Part shown: one piece after another, positions 48,293 to 62,497 of the stretch
How the letters are laid out: each line of letters opens with the position of its first letter
Position numbering within the stretch: position 1 is the first letter of the stretch
Source: Polytrichum commune
Taxonomy: Eukaryota > Streptophyta > Polytrichopsida > Polytrichales > Polytrichaceae
Direction: 5' to 3'
NCBI GenBank assembly: GCA_950295325.1
Contig: OX485809.1
Coordinates: 29,404,144-29,468,143, forward strand
Length of the DNA stretch: 64,000 bases
The notes under the pieces: generated by a model
What the model was told of the DNA's origin: nothing
The model's database searches: none
The model's input: only the letters and a program-made list of their open reading frames with translations
Program-made: the position numbers and the translations under genes

Positions 48293-50270
48293 TTAGACAA
48301 AACAATGTAGTTTGTAAATGTTCACTGTTGCAGTGATGGGTGTTTGTCTTGGAGGTTTACTGATGCAGCATAAGTAATTTTGCTTGGTTGAGAGTGGATT
48401 TCAGACAAACGTTTCCTGTTGCAAGTTTCCTGTTCCTAGTATTGCAAAGCATGTACTTATGTGGTATACGTCTCTGTTGCATATTCGATGTACATATCGA
48501 CATATTACATGAACTCTGAAATTTGTGTGCTGCAAAAATACAAGCGTGGAAAATGGGTGTACACATATTGCAATGTGTGCTATATGGTAGTAATTGTTTC
48601 ATCAAATAAAGTGGTCTACATACATGAATCACATCAGCTTCCACGTACAAATTTCTGTGTGCATTCCTAAATGGTAATGCTTCCACTTACACTCCAAACA
48701 CGGTCCACTAATTGCTTGAATTGCATGATCTAAACGCAACTCAGTATACTGGCATACTATAAGGCGTCACTACATGCTTTATATGGGCATCTGATGAGCA
48801 CTCCGCGGATCCGCGACAAAATATGGTAGTGCGTCTACCATCGTTGCTGGAACTTCTACTCCGGCAGCATGCAACTCAGGCTGCCTCCAAAGTTGCGCAA
48901 GCTCGGCTACGAGTGGGCACTCCCCGTTTGATTCCTGAACTCCGATCATGGCGTCAAAAGGTCTAGCAACTACCCGGTACGAGCGTGATTCCTTTTGAAT
49001 AATAACATACCATCATGCTCGTTCGGGGTAAGCAGACAGAAATACCTGCGTGGATGTCACACATTAAGGTACATGGGTCTTAAGTAGCTCGTAAATTGGT
49101 AAGCGGTTCAGTGAGGATCAAAGACCAAACATTATAAAGATATTGCATGCTAAAAAGAGATCGGACTACGTATTCTAGTATTGGAAACTACTCTACACTC
49201 ATTGTGTGATCCAATGGGGAAGACCTTTGTATCCACTTAAGAAATCATCTAGCATGCACTTCCAATAACCATAAGTAAAGCGGGGGAGGTCCCATTATCT
49301 ATCCGCTTTTTGCAGATGTTTCATTGTAGCATTGTTAGTGTGAGACTTGCAAATTCTTTTAGGTGGGTTGCTCAAGCATATCACATCGTGCACTACCTCC
49401 AACCCTTCTCTCATTGCTGAAATATTCTTCGAGTGTAACCACTCCCTTAAACACAAGACACTATCACCCAAGGCTACTGCCTGCTCATGTTTCCTACATC
49501 ACACACACCATTTCCGAGATTGGCATACACCAAACATACTGACAATGGTTGCAAAGTACACAATCACCTCCCACTCCCAAGCAACATCCACGTGTACCTT
49601 CTCTCTTGCAGTATCTCTACAATATTTTGAAGAACGTGGTTGTGGATGTCCTCCAACCCCTCCAGTGACAATTCGCGCCGTTCTCCTCGGCGTTCCAAAA
49701 CGCAACCCTCCACAGTCGTGTCCTCTGCACACTCCCACACGACGGCTACTATGTGATTACAAGTTGACGTGTTCGGTGCAAAATCCAAGGGCCTTCTCAC
49801 TCACATATCTGCTAGCACGATAATCAAGTACACAACTTCATTACCTTGTATAGGTTTTTAAGTGAAAATGGTTGAAAACTATATACTTGTTTTGAAATTT
49901 GTGAAAGAAAAAATCATAAATATTTGAGAAACACATTGATCTACAAAACCAAGCAATTTATGTTGACAAAAAGGATTTCAAAAAAGTCTACATATTTTAG
50001 AAGATGTCTATATATTTTTTTGTTATAGGAACAATATGTTATAAAGGTCATCAACATATCTTGCATTGTGGGCCAACAATCGTCCACCCAGTTCTTTCCT
50101 GCCTAACTCCATACACAAGCAAACGCTCTTTCAAATGTGGCCCTCTAATTTGAAATTTCCCTCCATTGCATGCCAACAAACCTGACTTTCTATTACAATC
50201 CAATCCGCACAAATTTCTATGAGCCTACTCAACTTTTCTCCTTTGTCACCTTCTTCATAAGCGACAAATT
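48293..50270. other. Intergenic DNA
   Basis: No supported gene. A plus-strand frame of 158 codons at 49347-49823 is Cys/Thr/Pro-rich with no domain, and minus-strand frames across 49499-49800 contradict it. Confidence 0.4.
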
Positions 50271-50440
50271 ACAACATTGTAAATCTATAATGTCCAAATT
50301 GTTTTACAAGGATATTAGGTTTATATTATACATTATTAGGTTGACATTTAGTGCTGGTGGCACTACACTGGCAGTTCATCATTGGTATTGAACAAGACAA
50401 AATAGAGTTGGTGACACTAAAATACAAAATTTAGTGTAGT
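50271..50440 (+). repeat. Dispersed repeat family D, copy 3
   Basis: ACAACATTGTAAATCTATAATG...GACATTTAGTGCTGGTGGCACTA...GTTGGTGACACTAAAATA...TTTAGTGTAG, collinear with the copies at 16819 and 53136. Confidence 0.75.
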
Positions 50441-52319
50441 AGGTGACCACATACAGTTCATATGATGACTGAGGGTGAATTGTCAATCCATAGCTACGAC
50501 CAAAGGACTTTGGGCAGGAACGAGGTGGATTACAGTTGATCAAATAGACGACCTCGATCGCATGGTCTAAGATGCGGTCCCTTCAGAGGTCAGATGAGTA
50601 GGCTAGACAGAGAGGGAATGCTCTGGGGCGGAAGGATGAGGCGGCATTACGCTAGGATCGCAGCTGAAAGTCTCTAATGGTGGCGGAGAATTGAAGCTCT
50701 AATGGCACCCTGCAGGTGTATGCACGTCTAAGGCGGCATGTGTACAAGAATAAGAATGGGGTCAATATGTCATCCGGTGGTGATGGGCGATGAAAATCAA
50801 CGAATAGGAAACAGACAAGGCAGGTTGTTGCGCCCGAGGTGTTGCTAGATGAAGGCAATGATTGTCAGAAGGCTACAAAAACAACACTAGTTTTGCCAAA
50901 TACACATGCTACCAACGCTCAAGAGTTCAACACAGATAACGGTGAAGACGTAGGAGCAGTAGAGAATGCGTTTGTGTTTACCTAGAAGATATTGCAGTCC
51001 TGCTAGGAATGTTTACGAAAGATACTCACAAGAGCGTATTTCTTGACATTAACGGGGAGACTTCAACAGGATCTAGATGAACATACACTTCGGAGAGTTG
51101 ATGCCATGGTTAATAGTATTACTCATGTTTGTATGTGAGGTATAGCAGTAAGTGGTTCCACCATGCAAGGGTCAGCACCTAGGAGAGCTTACTTTGGGGG
51201 CTCCGAATTGGAGGGTGGCATTGGAGCGGAAGGTTTAGGACCGGTCCCCAGCAACAAGAGGAATGCAGAGGCCCAAGTTCCTAGTAGTGTTGACACCCGA
51301 GGTGTTGGCAATGCGTCATCGACCCTATGGTGTCAACGTAGGTAAGGGCGCACATTGTTTTCCCAAAAACATGTAAGTGAGACAGAAAAGCAATATGCAG
51401 AAAGCGATGATAGAGCTTCAGGACCATAACATACTGCAATCTGGCGCCCACCCAGTCTAAGAATGAAGACGTTAATGACATACTGCAATCTGTTAGTGTT
51501 ACTCAGCTTCGTCCTCAACATGTAGGTTGTGTGCTCCTAAATTGAGTTGGTGATGTTGATGGTACATTGTGGAAGGAAATGACGAGATGGATGCTCGATG
51601 TTGAAGTTCGTTCTTTCGTATGGCACCATATATGGAAGAATCAACCTACACTGCTACGCACTTGAAAATAGAAGTCTCGAAAAAAAAGCTGAGCCAAATT
51701 CTCACATGCTTGGGGTGAGAGGATGGTGGGGACTCAGGTAGGACATGTGGTACCTATGATACTTGTGCTCCCATATATGAGGACCGTGACTGCATGCGTA
51801 GTAAATGCCTTGCATAGATTATTGAATAGCGTGAGTCTTCCATGAATCGTGGACATCAGAGCATGCAAGCATTGTGATGTGATAATATATGTGATTGTTG
51901 CAGATGGCCCGAATTCTGAGAGGGGCAAGGCAAAGGGCGAGAAAACGAATTAGGAAGGAAGGTGAGAATCTTGACCTCCTGTATGGATGTCGTCGATTCT
52001 GTTGGGATGGGTTAATACTACAAGAGAAAGATCCGGATGTGATAGCAAAATTCACACACGGGAAGCACTCTCCATCGTTTCGGACCCAGCATCACCGTCT
52101 AGGTAGGGGTGGTTTCCCTGGGTTCATGAGGAAATTTGTAAGACAATATATGTAGCAGACTGTGTGAGTGTTAGGCTAATTAATTCTTGCAAGTGGGACT
52201 TATGGATGGTTGCACTTAAACCAAGACCTCTAGTTGGGGTCAATGATCGGGGAGAACCGGCAGTTAGTTAGAATTGAACCGGTTGAGTTTGAGAAATACC
52301 TGGTTGAAGTTCAAGATTG
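50441..52319. other. Intergenic DNA
   Basis: Somewhat GC-richer but no supported gene. A frame at 51895-52155 (from a possible acceptor CAG at 51903, reading MARILRGARQRARKRIRKEG) is basic and has no recognised family. Confidence 0.4.
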
Positions 52320-52450
52320 CAGGAACATTACCGATCATTTTAGAGGAATTTATGGAATATATCCCAATTCAATAAAGGAAAACCAAAGGTTGTCAACATG
52401 TAACCGGTTGGACTTGCAAACACTAGGATCTCAACCGATTATGCCCAAAA
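52320..52450. repeat. Dispersed core repeat (solo copy)
   Basis: Shares ATTCAATAAAGGAAAA and the CAACATGTAACCGGTTGGAC core with 36690-36810 and with the tandem array at 7567-8412. Confidence 0.7.
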
Positions 52451-52520
52451 TTTTCCCCGATCACTAGTTGGGGTGAACTCCCACATTAACCACATGTAGG
52501 GCAACTACACCATATTGTCT

Positions 52521-52702
52521 CATTAGTATGGGTTATCATTTGGAGTTACACATTGCTATAACATTTTACTGAGCATGTGATTCTCTACTCAAGCTACATA
52601 AATAGTTAGTATGCACATCAAAGAGCATGATATAACTTTCTTGATGAAAAAAAAGGATAATGTCAATAAAACGCTCTAGCAACACGTAACTCCAAACGGG
52701 AA
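52521..52702. mobile_element. MITE family B, copy 2 (~182 bp)
   Basis: Starts CATTAGTATGGGTTATCATT then TGGAGTTACACATTGCTATA, collinear with 48109-48292; the right end is more degraded (ACGTAACTCCAAACGGG). Confidence 0.75.
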
Positions 52703-53135
52703 CTTTCCTAATAGCCCTAACATAACTTAACCAAATACTCTTTTAAGCAAGCCCGACTCCCAATGCGCTTGCCAACCAGCACTATTGTGCAGGGCCCATT
52801 TGCCTACTCGTAGCATTTGTTGGGTGGGCCCATACACTGCTACTCCAAATATAGCTCAGGCACCCATTATAACAGGTGCCATGGTGACATTAGATGTTGA
52901 CTATTACGGGTAGAGGTCGCCAAGTCGCCTTAACAAGCATGTCACCTATCATCCATGACAATATTTGCTCACTTATTTATAAGCAATGTCATCCAATAAA
53001 TGACCATAGTGACATAAAATATCATATAACACTAAATATCCTATTTAATGTAGTCATTTGACAACCCCTAGGCTACACTAAGTGATGAAATATTGTCATA
53101 GATGATTGAAATTTGGATTAAAAAACACTTGGTAA

Positions 53136-53304
53136 GTGACAGTAATTGCAACATTGTAAATCTATAATCCCCCAAAAAGATTACAAGGAATGACTAATAA
53201 TGTTGGGTTAACATTTAGTGTTGGTGACACTATACCGCAGTTTACAATTAGTATTAAAGGACAACTGGAATCGGTGACACTAAATATCATATTTAGTGTA
53301 GTTG
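53136..53304 (+). repeat. Dispersed repeat family D, copy 4
   Basis: GTGACAGTAATTGCAACATT then GTAAATC...AACATTTAGTGTTGGTGACA CTATA...CGGTGACACTAAATATCATA TTTAGTGTAG. Just upstream (53015-53130) further TTTAGTG/CACTAAA words suggest a second, more diverged unit. Confidence 0.75.
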
Positions 53305-54542
53305 CTAGCTGCAAGAGACCTATGACCCCTCATTTGTTCCAAAACTGGGACAGTCCCATTGTGGGGCCCTGTATAGCCAGTAGGTGGTCATGCTCAGAGT
53401 AGATATTGTTGAGTATCCTGAATGCATCCAACTCCGGGATGTCCAAAATAGGCACGCACATCTCAGGAAGTCATTGCACCCACCCATCTCAGATCTGTTG
53501 AGTCTCCAATTACCTCCCCAAGCCTGCTTATGTTTATGGAAGTAGTCTATGAGGAGTCAATCTCTATTCCAATCCACTACTTGCTCAGATGGGGATCACA
53601 TGGTTTATATTTGTAAACAATATTGCAAATATATGGTTTTGTGAACAATGAAGTTGAATGAACACACAAATCATGTAAGTGGCTCACAGTTAGGTCTTGT
53701 ACACAGACCCAAATTTATATGTAGAGGGGTGCTCTCAAAGGTAACCAAGCTAGGTTATGGGACGATCAAACATCCTTAGTATCCAAGAAAATTATATCTG
53801 TGGGCCTTGATAGGCATAGACTAGTAATTATAAATTATTGTTGGCAGAAGCTGGACTAGATGTATGAAAACATCGTTGTGTGCTAAAGCAGGAGTAAGGC
53901 GTTAAGATACTGGAGGGGTAAGTTGTACACAAAGAAAGTCCTCGAACCAATCTTGCAGTCTATATCACTTGAGTGAGTACAAATAAAATAAGTGAATAAC
54001 ATGAACTTCCATACTGTCCCGCTTCCTTCACATTACAATTGAAGGTGTTGGACTTAGTCCAATTGCAAAGTGTCAAATACCAAAACTTGCCAGCTCCTGT
54101 ATACACACTTACTTGAGCTTGTATGAAAATTGGTTCCACGTACCTATGTGTAGAGTCCAGGCACAGGCAATTGTTCTTTAAAATTCACCTATACAAGATG
54201 TCAGATTGCATCCAAAAACACTGGGATGCTATGTTGATTAATTAACACATTGTCAGAACTATGCAGTTTTTCAAATACATAAGCAATTAAGCATGTGATG
54301 GCATTTCTAGATCAACATATCCTCAAGGATACAACATGTTTCTTAAAACTGAAAAATGAATATTAATGGTAACACCTACTCAATGCCCAGAATCTCCAGA
54401 AGTTTGTCTTCACTCTAGATCCGTGGAACGTACATGTAAAGCTCATTATAACAACCCAAAAAACCCCTCGGACAATATGGCAGAGTTGTCAAAACTCCTC
54501 AATTTTAAGAGCATTTTGCAATGTAGTCTCAATCAGTAGAAC
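53305..54542. other. Downstream flank of UTP15
   Basis: AT-rich sequence without a supported gene; it probably holds the UTP15 3' untranslated region in its last few hundred bases. Confidence 0.4.
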
Positions 54543-57500
54543 CTATTTTAAGGCATTTTCCACTCCTAGCACCGAGGCATGAAGTAGTGGCTGCATGACA
54601 CCTTGGAGGTGCCGAAGCATCTGCTGCAACTTCACCTCTTTTAAAACTTGATCCTGTAGCACTGCCACCTGCACAGCCCCATACTTTGTTGAGATAACCA
54701 AAGTAGTTTGAATTTTCACATTTAGACAAGCATTCAGAGGCTCAAATATATACCACCATACCAATGTTTCCAAGGTACTGTTTCCAAGAGTTAAGGACAA
54801 GTGTGGCAACCCAATGAATCAATACTAAAAACTTTGGACCTTGACTTTAAAAGGCCAGAAAGTTTCTTAAAACACAATAATAATGACTTCCAAGTCTTTC
54901 AATAAACCACAGTGGATTGTTGAAAAGTGTCCACCTTCTTTTGATTCATAACCTCTCTTTAGTAACTAAGAGTAGTGACCTAAGGGAAGTATAAAGATGA
55001 AGTCAACAAATCCTTGATCCTCAAGGCGATTTGCAACATTGACATTTATGGTTACTAACTAACTCATAAATAATAAGGCTTGGGAGAATTAGAGTAAGAA
55101 TGTATACCAGATTTCTGATAGTTGAAGAAAGACCAAACATGGTTGCATACATGTCGAGAACTTTGTGAGCAACTGGGATCAGAAGCCTTGATCGTTTAGG
55201 AGTCACTGCATACCTGTAAAAAGTGTGATGTAAGAAAAGTGAGGAACTCAGTAAAGGCAGTCAGGGGACATACAGCAGGAGGTATGTACAGTTTCAGAAA
55301 GGTCTCATGAGATACTGACATTGAGCTGGAGTCCATTGACTCAATAGAGTGCGGGGTTGCATATCTTACTTGCACAGAAACGCAAGCAGAGGTTCAAGAG
55401 ATGGTGCATCACGATTTGAAATAGCGGAAACAAGTCCACCTCGGGCCACAAGTTCTTCCATGACTGCTACTACTACCTGGAGAAAATCCACCCAAGTTTC
55501 CATATTGTAAGGTAAGTAATCAAGAGAAAATCTCAAACAGCTCTCATCATCACACAGAATGATACATTAGACAACTTTGGGCATCTGAGGAGTAGTGCTA
55601 ACCGTGTCATCCGATGTGGAGAGAGCTGAGGATAGTGCTTCTCTATACTGAAACTGTCGAAGGAACTTGTCATGCTCTCTAAGACGACGTTGTTTTGGTC
55701 GTACAACTACATTGTCAGCTGCCTGCACAATGGAGGGAGCATCAGGGCATGGATTGAGCAAAAGCATTGCATCACCTCTGCTTAAGAAAACCTTCCCAAG
55801 AGGACTACAGTTTAGGTCTCCATCAGCAGGTCACCACTATCAAGCTATCCTTGCCAGAACAGATTAGCAAACTATATTATCTAAACTGAAATTGGTAATC
55901 AAGGTGACAGTGTGACTGCATTCCAAATACAGAGAGGACAAGGGCTCATCCTCCAAACTCACGGTCACTTCTGAGTGACCTCGTAAAAAATAGCGATAAT
56001 TGTTTGGATGCAGTCGCTTGGAACTCCTTGGCTGAATAGTGTCCAAAGCACTAATAGGCTCCTCCTCAGTAGATTTCGGTTCTCTTCTTTGGCGGATTGA
56101 AAGTAGGCCTGTTGAAGCACCTACAGCTAGTGTATTGCACGATGGTGACAAGCCCATACTCATGATTGGAGCAGGATACTTTGCAACATGGGTCACCTGC
56201 AGATGATTACATATTACTGGTTATTCATGAAGGTCTGTACATAAATCATAATAGACATCAAAAGAATGAGTGGCTCTCATTATGTCTCCATGCAAATCCA
56301 TTGGAGATTTTGAATTGGAATTCTTCTCATGCTTGAAAACCAGATCTCCCGTGGTTGCACAAGAGCAAAATAATTACTTTAGCTGGGACACATTAAGCAT
56401 GATACTAAAAAGTGGAGAGCAGATAGGTCACAAGATACCTTCAACTGGTTCAACTCAAAAACCCTGACATGGCCATCTAAAGACCCAGTCAACAGCCGCA
56501 AAGAATCATGATCGCCAGGGGCAATAGAATTGCCAGGAGCAGCCATAGCAAGGGATGTCACAGTTTTCTGGTGGCTCCCTGACATCTGCAGCTGCCTACC
56601 TCCACCAACAATATCCCATATTTTCACCTCAGTCCCACCTGCAGAGGCCAGCAAACCTCCAGATGGGAAAAAAATCACATCTTCCAGTGGCTTGCCATGC
56701 TGTGGACCCAACAGCAAACATCAGAAGAGAAAGCTTTGGTGAGAAGTGAACAATACTCGCCAGGACTCTCACATATTTGACAACAATAACAGCAGATACT
56801 AACCACCCACTTCCTTCACCACTGCCTTAGATATACCGTCTTCCTTGTTGTAGATTTCACAGGCACCTCACAATAAGCATGCACAGTCACTCAGCTGCCT
56901 TTCGTTTAAGACTAATGTGTACTATGTCAGATTCCCATCACAAGAAGATACTACCAGTAATCCACCAACTACAATAATAACCTTCTGCAAATTGATGATG
57001 ACAATGACACTCACACTGCAATGTATTGAAAAGGAGTGGATACATACCTGTAGTCTTAGAACACATTTGGACATCCGAATGTCCCAGAGACATATCGAAT
57101 GATCATATGACCCAGTGGCTCTGCAGCATTCCACAAAAGCATCACAGTCAACTCAAAACTGACTCTGTACAAATAGTGATAAGGGACACAAATTTGTAAG
57201 CCCTTGACATGAACTGTAGACAAATCAATGTTCTGTCATCATCATCAAACTAAGCTGCAGTGACTGGGAAGCAAGAAAGAGAGCAGCTTCAGATAGTTCA
57301 GGAAAATTGAATGTAAAGACAACCACATACAGAAGGTTGTTACTAGCAGAACTTGTCGCACCACAGCGCACATAATCAGTGTGACCTTCCAATGTTGATA
57401 GTGGCTCCTGCAATTGCAGATTAATATTTCATTAGAGACTAAATGCACAAAGAATTTACTTAGATGGATGCTGTGCGAAAAGTAGATCAGTAGCCATTGA

Positions 57501-59979
57501 AGTGGATGGGCCACATATCTCCGCTTAGTACTATGTCATATGACTGTTCAATGGCATATGACAGAAAGCACCATAGTGCTTACCATGCTGTGATACACAA
57601 AGTATATGAAGCAACCCATGTGATGTCCTACGAACCTATTATCAATACATGCACTTCCCACAAGCTTCAATAGTTGATTTCTTGCAAGGGCCATCCATCA
57701 ACTTGTAAAGATGCTGCCCACACAGAACTTGCAGCTAGTATTGCAATTAGTATCAATCCTTCTAAAAGACATTATACTTGATGAAATTTATGAAAGTCAT
57801 TTGTTGAGATTTTTCCATTTGCCTGTGAGATGAGGACCTCAAGAGGGCATCAGTAACCCCATCACTTGGCAGAAAATACTGATACTAGAATGCACATTAA
57901 GTTTGCAACAGTTTTGGCATAACCTACTATCTGCCCTTTTGATCGCCATTACTGTCAAACTGTCAGAATGAATACCTTTTCAGGTAAATCTCTAATTTGG
58001 CCTTCCTGAGTTATAAAAATTAATCTCGTGGTTGTGCAATAAGGTATACTTTTGACTCTGAGGAAACCTCGCAGGTTACCATTGTCTACATGATCAAAAC
58101 ATTTTTCTCTCAGTCTGACTATTTGAGAAATATTTCTCATTCTAAACTGCATAGGGGGTTATTGTGCCAAGTCAAAAGATACATACCGAGGTAGCAACAT
58201 CCCACCACCGAACAGTAGTGTCATCACCTGCTGATGCAATGTGCAGCTTATCTTGGGCACCATATTGGACCCAGTGGACAGCCCTATACCCATGCCACAA
58301 GACCACTGATTTCAACCCCTGGCAGAAAAAAACTTCTTGTATTGATCATCCTGGAGTTTTATCAAATCCTATGGACTATGCTATCATTTGCTATCACATC
58401 AGACAACCTTGTATATTCTAATCTTCATGGTTGCCCACCTGAGGCATTTATAAACCTCTAGTAACAGAACTGACGCCCCATAATGAATTGAAATTCACAC
58501 TCCAATCTGTTTCACACATCGTTATGAAGATTAATATGTGGAGTATGACAAAACTGTAGAAGGAGAATAAAAGGCACACACCCTTTATGTCCCTTGAGTT
58601 GCCGGAGTACCTGACGGCTGGCCATTTCAAAAACCTGCAGGACATGACCAAAGGCTATATTACCAACTCCCCATTAAATCAACTCAACTCAACATGTGGT
58701 ATATATAACTCAATATCAGGTGCACCAAAGCAACACCCTATGTGCAGCAGTCAGATCAGATAACTAGATAATAAAGAAGCCCCACTACCAACACTTAAAT
58801 CAAACCTGTATGATTCCTGACTGACCACCAGCTGCAAGGACTTGCCCATCTGAGCGAAAGGTCCCTGAGTATGCCTGCAAAAATTATTCAAAATCATCAT
58901 CTGTAGAAAAGAGAATTGTCGAGACCCACACAAATTCCACATTTCCTCTAGCACCTCAGATATTGGAGACCAGGACTCAACCACAAATTGAGATTTCAGC
59001 ATCCAACGGAAATCGAGAAATTTGCTGTAAGTGAACACGTTTCCTAATTTTCAAGTACATGATTGGACTAGGTAAGACATACCACATCGTTGAAACGTGC
59101 TATCCTCTTCTTCACCTCACAAGTCTTACCATCGTAAATGATGACCTGCGGAAACCCAAAACCGGATCAGAAACCTCATCACACAACCTTTTCCACTTTT
59201 TTCTTTTCTTTAATCAGTTTAGAAGACATTCCACCCTCAACTGTTTGCATGCACCACACTACAACATGCTTAGCATTACCCATTTTCTCAATAAGGAAGA
59301 GCAAGAAATTGCCACAAATGCATAAAGGTAGAGGGTGCTAAAACCAACATCCAAAAACAAACCCAAACAAAACCCTAAACCTTGCACAATAAGTGAAATC
59401 TGATTCTGAAAATATGCACCTCCTCAACATCAGGCTTCGGTAACAGGGTTTTGGGTAATCTACCAATAAAACTTTGAACCCTCATAACTGTTGCATACAG
59501 AATTTAATAAAGGCACGCTCTGGTGCATTGAAACCCACATTTCATTTGCTAAGGAGAAACATTGAATTTTATCAACCTTTAATATTACCTATACTCAGCG
59601 CTTAAAGTGACGGTTTTAGCTCCCTCTAACCCTTGGTCACAATTTACAGCAATTAGAGAGCCAACCAACAAAAAGTGCAGGAGTAGCAATTCCTACTCTC
59701 GTATGACATGAATTACTCCTCCACGATACAATTCCAAAATTTACATTTCATTCAAATCATGTTCAATATTCATGTGAGGGATAAGGACCATACTTGAGTG
59801 GAAGAAGTGACAGCAAAATCGTGAGGTTCCACGGGGCAGAAATCAACTGCAGTGACATTGGCAATGTGCTGAGGTGTGCTTTTAGTCCGGAACGACCTCC
59901 AGAACTTGGCATCTCGAGAGAGAGGATTTTTGGAGACCGGCGAGGCCTTGGGCTTCACTGCCACATATTTTCCATCCAT
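54543..59979 (-). CDS. UTP15: UTP15, U3 snoRNA-associated WD40 protein
   Basis: Thirteen exons, all GT-AG and in frame: 59979-59794, 59145-59083, 58874-58806, 58634-58578, 58318-58187, 57407-57331, 57120-57048, 56699-56439, 56196-55963, 55722-55603, 55476-55370, 55213-55108 and 54668-54543, giving about 536 aa, near the ~540 aa of plant UTP15. The N-terminus has the family opening (FWRSF...VDFCP...DFAVTSSTQV). WD40 blades follow: YSGTFRSDGQVLAAGGQSG, GDDTTVRWWDV, LEGHTDYVRCGA, TGSYDHSICLWDIR, FPSGGLLASAGGTEVKIWDI, LTGSLDGHVRVFEL. The C-terminal UTP15_C domain includes KQRRLREHDKFLRQFQYREA. UTP15 belongs to the t-UTP/UTP-A part of the small-subunit processome in the nucleolus, needed for 18S rRNA maturation and linked to RNA polymerase I transcription. 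The fourth donor (GTGCCT at 58577) is the weakest call. The start ATG is the first in the exon. Confidence 0.93.
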
Positions 59980-60175
59980 GCTTCCAGCAGCTACTTCCAC
60001 AAATGCTCAGAACCCATGCAACGGCATTCCGCAGACAGAAAAAAACCAGCAGTGAGTTAGACACATAGAGTGCACGGGAGGGGAGGGGAAGTGGGGCGTG
60101 AACAGACAGGGGATTGTGGCGAAGAGTAATGCTGATGCGACGAAGCGAGGAGGCAGAGACAACCAGGGGTTTAAG

Positions 60176-60202
60176 GTTTAGGGCTTGCGTTAGGGTTTAG
60201 GG
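60176..60202 (-). promoter_or_regulatory. Telo-box motifs upstream of UTP15
   Basis: On the minus strand, CCCTAAACCCTAA and a nearby GCCCTAAAC lie about 200-225 bases upstream of the UTP15 ATG. Telo-boxes (AAACCCTAA) in the promoters or 5' leaders of plant ribosomal-protein and ribosome-biogenesis genes are well documented, which fits UTP15. Whether this is promoter or 5' leader depends on the unmapped transcription start. Confidence 0.65.
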
Positions 60203-62497
60203 TCCTCAGTCCCCTTCACCAGCTCCAGCTTCTTCGCCACTCAGAGTATCTACACTTATAGAACTGCAAAAGGGCCGCCACGGTAAACGGGCCTTAAATG
60301 GGTACTTGCTCCGACCAGCCCACTCTCTCCTAGGATATGAAACACGATATTATTACAAGTGCGATGGCAAATCCAAATCGAGGCAAGGCCATCGAAGCTT
60401 TCCTCGTAGTGTTTGGAGCTCTTAAAAAAATATCTTATTAGTGTTAAAGCGAAGATCATTGTGCTCGTTAAATGGTCAATATAGTTTTCTCTCAATTATG
60501 TTTGTTGTTGAACCTAAAATGGTTGTTATCATATCTTTTCAATTTTTTGTAAACATACGCGTTTTTTGGTATTTGTTCTTGGGTCCACACCTAATAGTGT
60601 ACCACTCAAAAATAGGTGTTCAATTATGATTTAATAACCGAACGGCATGTCTACCTTGTCGTCAGTTTTTTTTCTTTTTAAAGTAATACAATATGTTACT
60701 TCCCACTTTTAAATCCAATATATATATCCAACATTCTTATTTCTCATCAATTATGTCACAAAGGTCCCTCTCTTAGAGCATAGAAGGCCTTTATAATGTA
60801 ATTGGTGGAGAATTACATTTTTAGATACATATAGAAGCTTATGAGTGGGCGCATACCAAGCTAGTTGCCTTAAAGACATAAACAACCAATGGTAGAGACC
60901 CAGTTGTGGCTCCATGAGTGAAGTCGCTCTTACTTCTTCTTTTCCTTGCATGTTATGCAGCCCTTGGCTCCTCCCCCATTCACAATATGGTCCAAGTATC
61001 TAGTAGGTACCTAACTACTAGGTGGGTGGGTTGGTCAGGAGGTAGGTTGCCAAGTGGGTTGTCAATTGCACATGAGATCTAGGCCTTGATTTTTGGCAAG
61101 GTATGTGGGTGCAGTCAGTTTTCAAGTTCTCCAACTTCTACTGATTAAATTTCCGCAAACTTGTGTTGCATTAGCAAACCTACAATGAAGCATATGTAAA
61201 AATTGGTTTGAAATTGTACCTCCCCTTATATAGTCATGGTTATTGGAAGTGCACATTTGTTGATTCCTAACACACAGGTCCTCCCAACTGTGTTCATTAT
61301 TGAGTGTGAAGTAGTTAATGAAAGTTGAAGATACAATCCAATCTCTTTTAAGCATATGTCTTATGGTGTTTAGACTTTGATTCTCACCTAAACTCATAAC
61401 AATCGATCTAGGTGTTTGATTAAGATACATAATTGAATAACGCACACTTGCCCTAGTGATGTTTGCATGCTAAGGTGCTCATGCCTTTCATGGTCATTTT
61501 TTGAATTGGACAATTAAATAAGTGGTATATTTTCAATTAATTGGAAGTATTTGAATAGTGTGTGATCATGTGTACACCTAAGAACATAGACCCAAAAAAC
61601 AAGGGTTTAGAAAAGATTGGACTGCTTTCTCAAAATGTATATCAAGCATTCTAGGCTCAATAGTCAACATAATTTTGGGTGGGGGGAGGCCTTGATGACC
61701 GTTATGTAAATGACAATCTCACTTTGGCAATGAATAGGAGAGTCACACACGCTCCAAATATTATGAGCAAAATGGTTATGGACACGATTTAGAATTTGTA
61801 ATCATCTCACACTAAGTGTTTGTTTCGCAACCTACAATAAGTCATGCTTCCTTTATGATTAAAGTATACATGTTTTAGTAAACCTTATAGGTCCAAAGGA
61901 CCCAACTTAGATCACAACATGTCATAAAAAGGGGTTTAAGAATACTTCTTGACATCCTAAAATAGAGTTTCATAATGAAATAAAGTGGCATACTAAAATA
62001 ACTCTTGCCTGCATGCATCATTGTGTGGGTTTCTAACACCCTTGTTCACCACCACTACTTGCACATAGTGTTGCCACCACTCTCAAAGTGCACATCTCTT
62101 AGAACATCCGCACCCTTGCTCTAAATCCACCACTCAGCAAAGGGCCGGTAGAGGGCTCTACAATGGTTTAGTGACTCGCCAAAAATGAGGACCCCCACTC
62201 TCGCTCCATAAATATGCAGTGTTATCCCGAATATCTGGGCCTGCTGATGCGGTCCATATGCATCGGCCCAACAAATGCTCATGTTGACTGCACATTGCCA
62301 CGGAGTCACGACCACACAAGCACGGTAGGGGCCCCATGCGCTGAGTTGGCTGGGGAGGTGACCGGGTGAACAGGGAGCTACAGAGACTGCGAGCTCTTCC
62401 ATAGCGACTCTCAGACTGCAAGCTCTTCCAGCAAGTTTCCAATTTTTTGCTTTCATAGTGGTTCACGGTTTCACATGTGTTTTTGGTAGTTGCTAGT
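60203..62497. other. Intergenic DNA
   Basis: No supported gene. AT-rich except for 62100-62460, which directly precedes the Harbinger relic and probably holds that element's 5' region. The element's terminal inverted repeats were not identified. Confidence 0.45.

Noticed and set aside
49347-49823. 158-codon plus-strand frame
   Set aside because: Low-complexity Thr/Ser/Cys composition, no domain, no splice context, and competing frames on the minus strand.
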